Source: Pelagibacteraceae bacterium AG-422-B15 | Lineage (GTDB): Bacteria > Pseudomonadota > Alphaproteobacteria > Pelagibacterales > AG-422-B15 | DNA: 32,405 nucleotides | Direction: 5' to 3' | Assembly (NCBI GenBank): GCA_905182445.1 | Contig: CAJJBM010000037.1 | Coordinates: forward strand, 1-32,405 | In this document: one piece after another, positions 27,864 through 32,405 of the stretch | Layout: the number at the start of each line of letters is the position of its first letter | Position numbering within the stretch: position 1 is the first letter of the stretch | Position numbers and translations under genes: made by a program | Notes under the pieces: generated by a model | What the model was told of the DNA's origin: nothing | The model's input: only the letters and a program-made list of their open reading frames with translations | The model's database searches: none

Positions 27864-28670
27864 TTAATTATTTGCAAAAGTATAAACGATAAAATATAGC
27901 CACACTGGAATTAATGTTGCCCAGTAATTTAACATCCAAGTTAATCCAACTAACCCGCCCCAAGCATCAGGCTTGCTGGTTTGCTCTCTATAATAAAAAG
28001 ACTTATTTAATCCATCTGCTAATAGCTTCATTGAAATATCTGGAACAGAAGAACTTGCAGCATAGTTTTTAGCAACTCTTTTACTGATAGAGCGAAGATG
28101 AATAAATTGCCATGGTAAGTAGAAACAACCAAAAATTAAGTTAAGTTGAATTAAAATTTTATATTGCTCATAATGATTTCCATATAAGAATATTACCAAA
28201 CTAATAAAAGTATTTAGAGCAAAAATTATTGCCCAACCAAATTCTTCAAAATAGTAATATTTTTCTCTTTGAAATAATATAGCCCCCCAAACAAATACTT
28301 GTGAAACTGTGACTTGAATAACCATTAGCCACGATAGTAAATCTAAAAAGAAAAACTCACCTGTATTGGTTATGCGCAGTACGTAGCTGAACATATAGAT
28401 GTAGGTTATTTCTACAAAAGTGGCTAATAGCCTAGTCAAAAATATTGAAGAAAATATTGTATCGTGTAAGACGATATTTCTTACATAACCTACTGGAAAT
28501 AGACATCGGTAAGCAGATACAAAAAATAGTATTTGTGCAGGTATTAGTAAAAAAGGATCAACACTAGAAATTTTTGTTTCAACAGTCTGTAACAAAAAAT
28601 ATATATTTAGAATTGCTCCAAACTTCAAACTCCATAAGAAATATTTGTATGCTGTCGAATTTAATAACAT
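27864..28670 (-). CDS. Uncharacterised multi-pass membrane protein
   Basis: 268 aa, about six or more hydrophobic segments. Conserved-looking Trp/Tyr-rich C-terminus FYYREQTSKPDAWGGLVGLTWMLNYWATLIPVWLYFIVYTF. No family recognised by eye. Confidence 0.8.
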   Translation of the reverse strand: MLLNSTAYKYFLWSLKFGAILNIYFLLQTVETKISSVDPFLLIPAQILFFVSAYRCLFPVGYVRNIVLHDTIFSSIFLTRLLATFVEITYIYMFSYVLRITNTGEFFFLDLLSWLMVIQVTVSQVFVWGAILFQREKYYYFEEFGWAIIFALNTFISLVIFLYGNHYEQYKILIQLNLIFGCFYLPWQFIHLRSISKRVAKNYAASSSVPDISMKLLADGLNKSFYYREQTSKPDAWGGLVGLTWMLNYWATLIPVWLYFIVYTFANN

Positions 28671-29831
28671 TTATATTATAGGTAAATTTTCTTGTAAGAA
28701 GTTTAACATATTTTCTCCCATAACTAATCGAATACTATTATTATCAATACCTAATTCAAGTAATTCATGTGTAATTGCTACTATCTCCGCTGTATCAAAA
28801 CCAGGATTAATTGTTCCATCAAAATCTGAGCCTAATGCAACATGTTCTGCACCAACTAATTTAATGCCATAGTGAATTGCTTCTGCTACAGATTTTGGAG
28901 TATTATCACAAACTGCAGCATCCCAATAACCTATTGCAATTAACCCGCCTTTGCGTGCAATATCTTCCATTAGATTATCATTAATGTTTCGGGGTGATGG
29001 GCAGTGACCATAAAAACCCGTATGACTTACAACGATTGGTCTATTTGAAATTTTAAGCACATCTTTAACAACATTTTCTGAAGAATGTGAAACATCTAAA
29101 ATGATATCTAGATTTTGAATTTCTAATACAACTTGTTCTCCAAAGTTTGTTAAACCTTCCCCACTTATACCGTGTAATGATCCACCGAGTCTATTATCAA
29201 AAAAATGGTGTAAGCTCATCATGCGAAAACCTTCGTCATAAAGGCGTCTTACATTTTCTAAATCTCCATCTAATGCATGCGAGCCTTCTGTGCCAATAAG
29301 TCCACCAACAAAAGTCTTATTAATTGATCTATTTTGAATGAAGTTATTAAGGTCTGATTGTGATTTTATAAGCATAAAATTATCACCATCATCAGCAGCT
29401 AGCTTAAAAACTTTATTAGCTTGAAAAATAGCTCTTTCAGCTAAACTAGACCAAGTTTTAATTGGCCATCTTTGGACTATGGCCAATGCAGTAATATTGT
29501 CACTAGCTGAAGTTTCATTTTTTTCATAGTTTTGTCCACGAGGTGATTTTGTGACAGTAGTAAACATTTGTAATGCTACATTTCCCTCTTGCAGTCTTGG
29601 AATATCAACATGTCCCCGCTTATAACGTTTCGATAAATCCCTATTCCACAAATGACTATCTGCATGCCAATCACCAATAAAAAGAGTTTCATGTAACTTT
29701 AAAGCTTCCTCAGATACAACAAAAGCTGAATGATCTGAAACTGGATTCATATTCTTATCGACTAATATCGGTAGAGTAAGTATAGCGAGCAGTAAAAAAA
29801 CTACGCTTGTTGTAGCTGCAATTAATTTCAT
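28671..29831 (-). CDS. Membrane dipeptidase (peptidase M19 family), probably exported
   Basis: 386 aa with N-terminal signal-like segment. FIGDWHADSHLWNRD, IGTEGSHALDGDLENVRRLYDEGFRMMSLHHFFDN, DVSHSSENVVKDVLKISNRPIVVSHTG and LGSDFDGTINPG match M19 renal-dipeptidase-like enzymes. Confidence 0.9.
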   Translation of the reverse strand: MKLIAATTSVVFLLLAILTLPILVDKNMNPVSDHSAFVVSEEALKLHETLFIGDWHADSHLWNRDLSKRYKRGHVDIPRLQEGNVALQMFTTVTKSPRGQNYEKNETSASDNITALAIVQRWPIKTWSSLAERAIFQANKVFKLAADDGDNFMLIKSQSDLNNFIQNRSINKTFVGGLIGTEGSHALDGDLENVRRLYDEGFRMMSLHHFFDNRLGGSLHGISGEGLTNFGEQVVLEIQNLDIILDVSHSSENVVKDVLKISNRPIVVSHTGFYGHCPSPRNINDNLMEDIARKGGLIAIGYWDAAVCDNTPKSVAEAIHYGIKLVGAEHVALGSDFDGTINPGFDTAEIVAITHELLELGIDNNSIRLVMGENMLNFLQENLPII

Positions 29832-29938
29832 TGTTCTTTCAACCCTTGTTTTCTAGTTAATTAACCTTATTTGATATTGCTTACATATGATAGTTCCAAT
29901 AATATCATTCTTAACAATTTAAAAAATTAGGAGACACC

Positions 29939-30538
29939 ATGGCCCTTGAATTACCAAACCTACCTTATGCACATGACGCGCTAGCTGAAGCTGGCATGAG
30001 TAAAGAAACATTAGAATTTCATCATGATTTGCACCACAAGGCGTATGTTGATAATGGCAATAAACTCCTAGCTAGTACTGAATGGGAATCAAAAAGTTTA
30101 GAAGAAATTATTACTGGTACTTATGATGCAACTGCTAAAGCGCAAAATGGTATCTTTAATAATGTATCACAACATTGGAATCACAATCAATTCTGGGAAA
30201 TGATGGGACCAAATAATCATAATATGCCAAGTGAATTAGAAGCTGCATTAGTTGAGTCTTTTGGCAGTATTGATAAGTTTAAAGAAGATTTTGTAGCAGC
30301 TGGTGTTGGTCAATTTGGAAGTGGCTGGTGTTGGTTAGTTAAAGATACAGATGATCAATTAAAAATTACTAAAACTGAAAATGGCGTAAACCCTCTTTGC
30401 TTTAATCAAAAAACATTACTTGGTTGCGATGTATGGGAGCACTCATATTATATAGATTTTAGAAACAAAAGACCGGTTTATATAATGAACTTTTTAGACA
30501 AACTAGTTAACTGGGAATACGTTACTTCTCAGCTATAA
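29939..30538 (+). CDS. sodB: Superoxide dismutase (Fe type)
   Basis: 199 aa. MALELPNLPYAHDALAEAGMSKETLEFHHDLHHKAYVDNGNKLL, NNVSQHWNHNQFWEMMGP, QFGSGWCWLV, GCDVWEHSYYIDFRNKRPVYI. RBS-like AGGAG upstream. Confidence 0.95.
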   Translation: MALELPNLPYAHDALAEAGMSKETLEFHHDLHHKAYVDNGNKLLASTEWESKSLEEIITGTYDATAKAQNGIFNNVSQHWNHNQFWEMMGPNNHNMPSELEAALVESFGSIDKFKEDFVAAGVGQFGSGWCWLVKDTDDQLKITKTENGVNPLCFNQKTLLGCDVWEHSYYIDFRNKRPVYIMNFLDKLVNWEYVTSQL

Positions 30539-30543
30539 AATAG

Positions 30544-31434
30544 TTATTTAGATTTTGGAGCTAATATTATTTCTGCTAAGCCTGCAGATATAATCAATAG
30601 ACTGCCAACTATTTCTCGCCATCCAAAAGACTCATCGGTAAGTACAGCAGCGCTAGCTGAACCAACTACAATTTCAATGAGAATGATAATTGAGTAAAGT
30701 CCGCTACCAACTGCACTTGGGGACCATAATAAAACTATATTTGTTGGAATTAAAAAAACTGCACTCATCAGTACTAGCCAAGGCAACATTGCAATCCACG
30801 CATCATTAGTTGGCATTGGTCCAAGCGTGTCTCCTAAAAAATATGCAATTATTAAAGTTACTAAGCCACCATAGAAAAAAAATGAAATTAACAGTGAGAA
30901 AATATCTTTAGGTTGAACAATTTCTGTGCGAACTACACCACCGGCAAATAACATTCCACCTACAAGTGCTACCCAGTCACCGACATTTTGTGGTACTGGA
31001 AATGTAAAGCCTTGACTAAAGACAATCCAAACTCCAGATAGTGCTAATATAATAGTTAATGCTCGATGCCACTGAGGTTTTTGTTTTACAAATAATAATT
31101 CATATAATGTTGCCCATACTGGTGTCATATAAAAAAGAATTAAGGTCCGAACAACATCAGTTAATAAAAAACTATTAGCATAACATGCAATGCCGCCACC
31201 CATTAATAAGCCAATTAACGGGTAATCTAAGCCAAAAGACTTACCTTTTATTTTTCGCCATATAGATATGGGTGCTAACATTAAAAGCGGAACGTACATC
31301 TGTGCAATTGTTCCCCAGCCACCGGTTAATCCATTTGCTTCAAATTCGCGTTGCGGTATCCAGAATAATCCCCATGAACCTGCGGTAATTAGCAGAATAA
31401 AACATATAGTGAAGTGGTACGGATGAGTCTTCAT
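30544..31434 (-). CDS. DMT-superfamily (EamA) transporter
   Basis: 296 aa, about ten hydrophobic segments, with YMTPVWATLYELLFVKQKPQWHRALTIILALSGVWIVF typical of EamA repeats. Confidence 0.85.
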   Translation of the reverse strand: MKTHPYHFTICFILLITAGSWGLFWIPQREFEANGLTGGWGTIAQMYVPLLMLAPISIWRKIKGKSFGLDYPLIGLLMGGGIACYANSFLLTDVVRTLILFYMTPVWATLYELLFVKQKPQWHRALTIILALSGVWIVFSQGFTFPVPQNVGDWVALVGGMLFAGGVVRTEIVQPKDIFSLLISFFFYGGLVTLIIAYFLGDTLGPMPTNDAWIAMLPWLVLMSAVFLIPTNIVLLWSPSAVGSGLYSIIILIEIVVGSASAAVLTDESFGWREIVGSLLIISAGLAEIILAPKSK

Positions 31435-31473
31435 TTAGTCACAGATTAATATTATAAAATATAATAGATTAGG

Positions 31474-32405
31474 TTAATTTTGGATAGGTAGAACATTAGC
31501 ATATTGACAGGCTCCAATTTTGATATCAGCAGAATTAAACATATCTTCACTACAAAATTTATTTAAAACGGCTTTATCCAGATTAAGTTTGTCAGCCATT
31601 TGTAGCAACATGCCAGCAATCGCTACATTTGCAGCACGCATATTGCCATCTGCTATTTTTAAAACCATAGCAGCACGAGCTTCTGGTAGAATAACTGCAT
31701 AAACTCCCTCAGCACCATTCTTGGCAAAGAATTTTTTAGACGACGCTGCAGTCATTATGCTGTTTGGTGATTTAGAGCCACCAGTTAGGTATGGAAATTG
31801 CATTGTTGTTGACATGATTTGTTCTGCAGCAACACTCATAGTTCCATGAAGTAAATCAGGTGCAGCAATTTTTGCCAACGCACGTGCAAAACCAGTTAAG
31901 CTTAAACGCGGCGCAGGTAAAGTACAGCCATCAATACCAATTACATCAATTGGTTCTTCTGCTAATTCAGTAAACATTGATAACATTGCTTGTTGTGCCG
32001 GATGATCTGCTAACTGATAATCTTTGATATCCCAACCTTGATGCTGACAAAAAGCTAATTGGCCACAATGCTTGCCTGAACAATTGTGATAAATTCGAGA
32101 AGCAGCAATATTGTTTTCTCTTAACCGTTGTCGATCTTCAGCATATCTAGGCATATCAGGCCCACATGATAAATGTTCAGAGTTAAGCTGCATATCAGCT
32201 AACCACTGCGTGACTGCTGTTTCATGCATAAGCTCACCATGATGTGAAGCACATGCTAAAGCAGTTTGTTGATCAGTAAGTTTGGTGCCATGCGTTAAGA
32301 CAGTTAATGTTTGTAAAGATTTCATTGCCGATCGTGGAAACATTTGTCGCTCTGCATCACCCCACACTGCTTGCACCTCGCCAGTTGCTGATACTAAAAC
32401 ACCTG
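31474..32405 (-). CDS. L-asparaginase II family protein (pfam06089-like), 5' end beyond the window
   Basis: Contains FPRSAMKSLQTL, ALACASHHGELMHETAV, NNIAASRIYHNCSGKHCGQLAFCQHQGW, IGIDGCTLPAPRLSLTGFARALAKIA. The frame stays open from the ORF-track start (GTG 32376) to the right edge (GVLVSATGE upstream), so the gene is truncated by the window. Confidence 0.88.
   Translation of the reverse strand, partial: GVLVSATGEVQAVWGDAERQMFPRSAMKSLQTLTVLTHGTKLTDQQTALACASHHGELMHETAVTQWLADMQLNSEHLSCGPDMPRYAEDRQRLRENNIAASRIYHNCSGKHCGQLAFCQHQGWDIKDYQLADHPAQQAMLSMFTELAEEPIDVIGIDGCTLPAPRLSLTGFARALAKIAAPDLLHGTMSVAAEQIMSTTMQFPYLTGGSKSPNSIMTAASSKKFFAKNGAEGVYAVILPEARAAMVLKIADGNMRAANVAIAGMLLQMADKLNLDKAVLNKFCSEDMFNSADIKIGACQYANVLPIQN

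Noticed and set aside
28645-28872. Plus-strand 75-aa ORF
   Set aside because: Antisense to the dipeptidase C-terminus.
1-32405. Search by eye for CRISPR arrays, transposases, integrases, phage genes or toxin-antitoxin/defence modules
   Set aside because: None seen. The only clear tandem repeat is inside rpoZ, and neither tRNA shows an adjacent integrase or a recognisable att duplication.

Overview
The window is a 32.4 kb, AT-rich, densely packed bacterial chromosomal segment. It looks alphaproteobacterial, judging from the RpoZ N-terminus, the elongator tRNA-Met sequence, and the neighbouring pyrC and ygfZ-like genes; that assignment is inference only. Most genes are housekeeping or metabolic: algC/pgm-like, two acyl-CoA dehydrogenases, rpoZ, MscS, acyl-CoA ligase, penicillin acylase, GMC oxidoreductase, gamma carbonic anhydrase, bioY, mnmA, cysQ, pyrC, ygfZ, nadA-nadB-nadC, dipeptidase, sodB, a DMT transporter and an asparaginase. 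There are two tRNAs, Met-CAT and Leu-GAG, both on the minus strand. The clearest non-coding element is a minus-strand cobalamin riboswitch (about 1156-1308) upstream of a TonB-dependent receptor that runs off the left edge and is missing from the ORF track. The most unusual coding feature is an RNA polymerase omega subunit with an acidic C-terminal tail built from in-frame 18-bp and 30-bp tandem repeats. I saw no CRISPR array, transposase, phage or obvious defence system. I do not see convincing evidence of a wholly new multi-gene system. The best candidates for follow-up are the RpoZ tail, the riboswitch and its divergent neighbour, the acylase/GMC/ligase operon, and an uncharacterised membrane protein immediately adjacent to an M19 dipeptidase.
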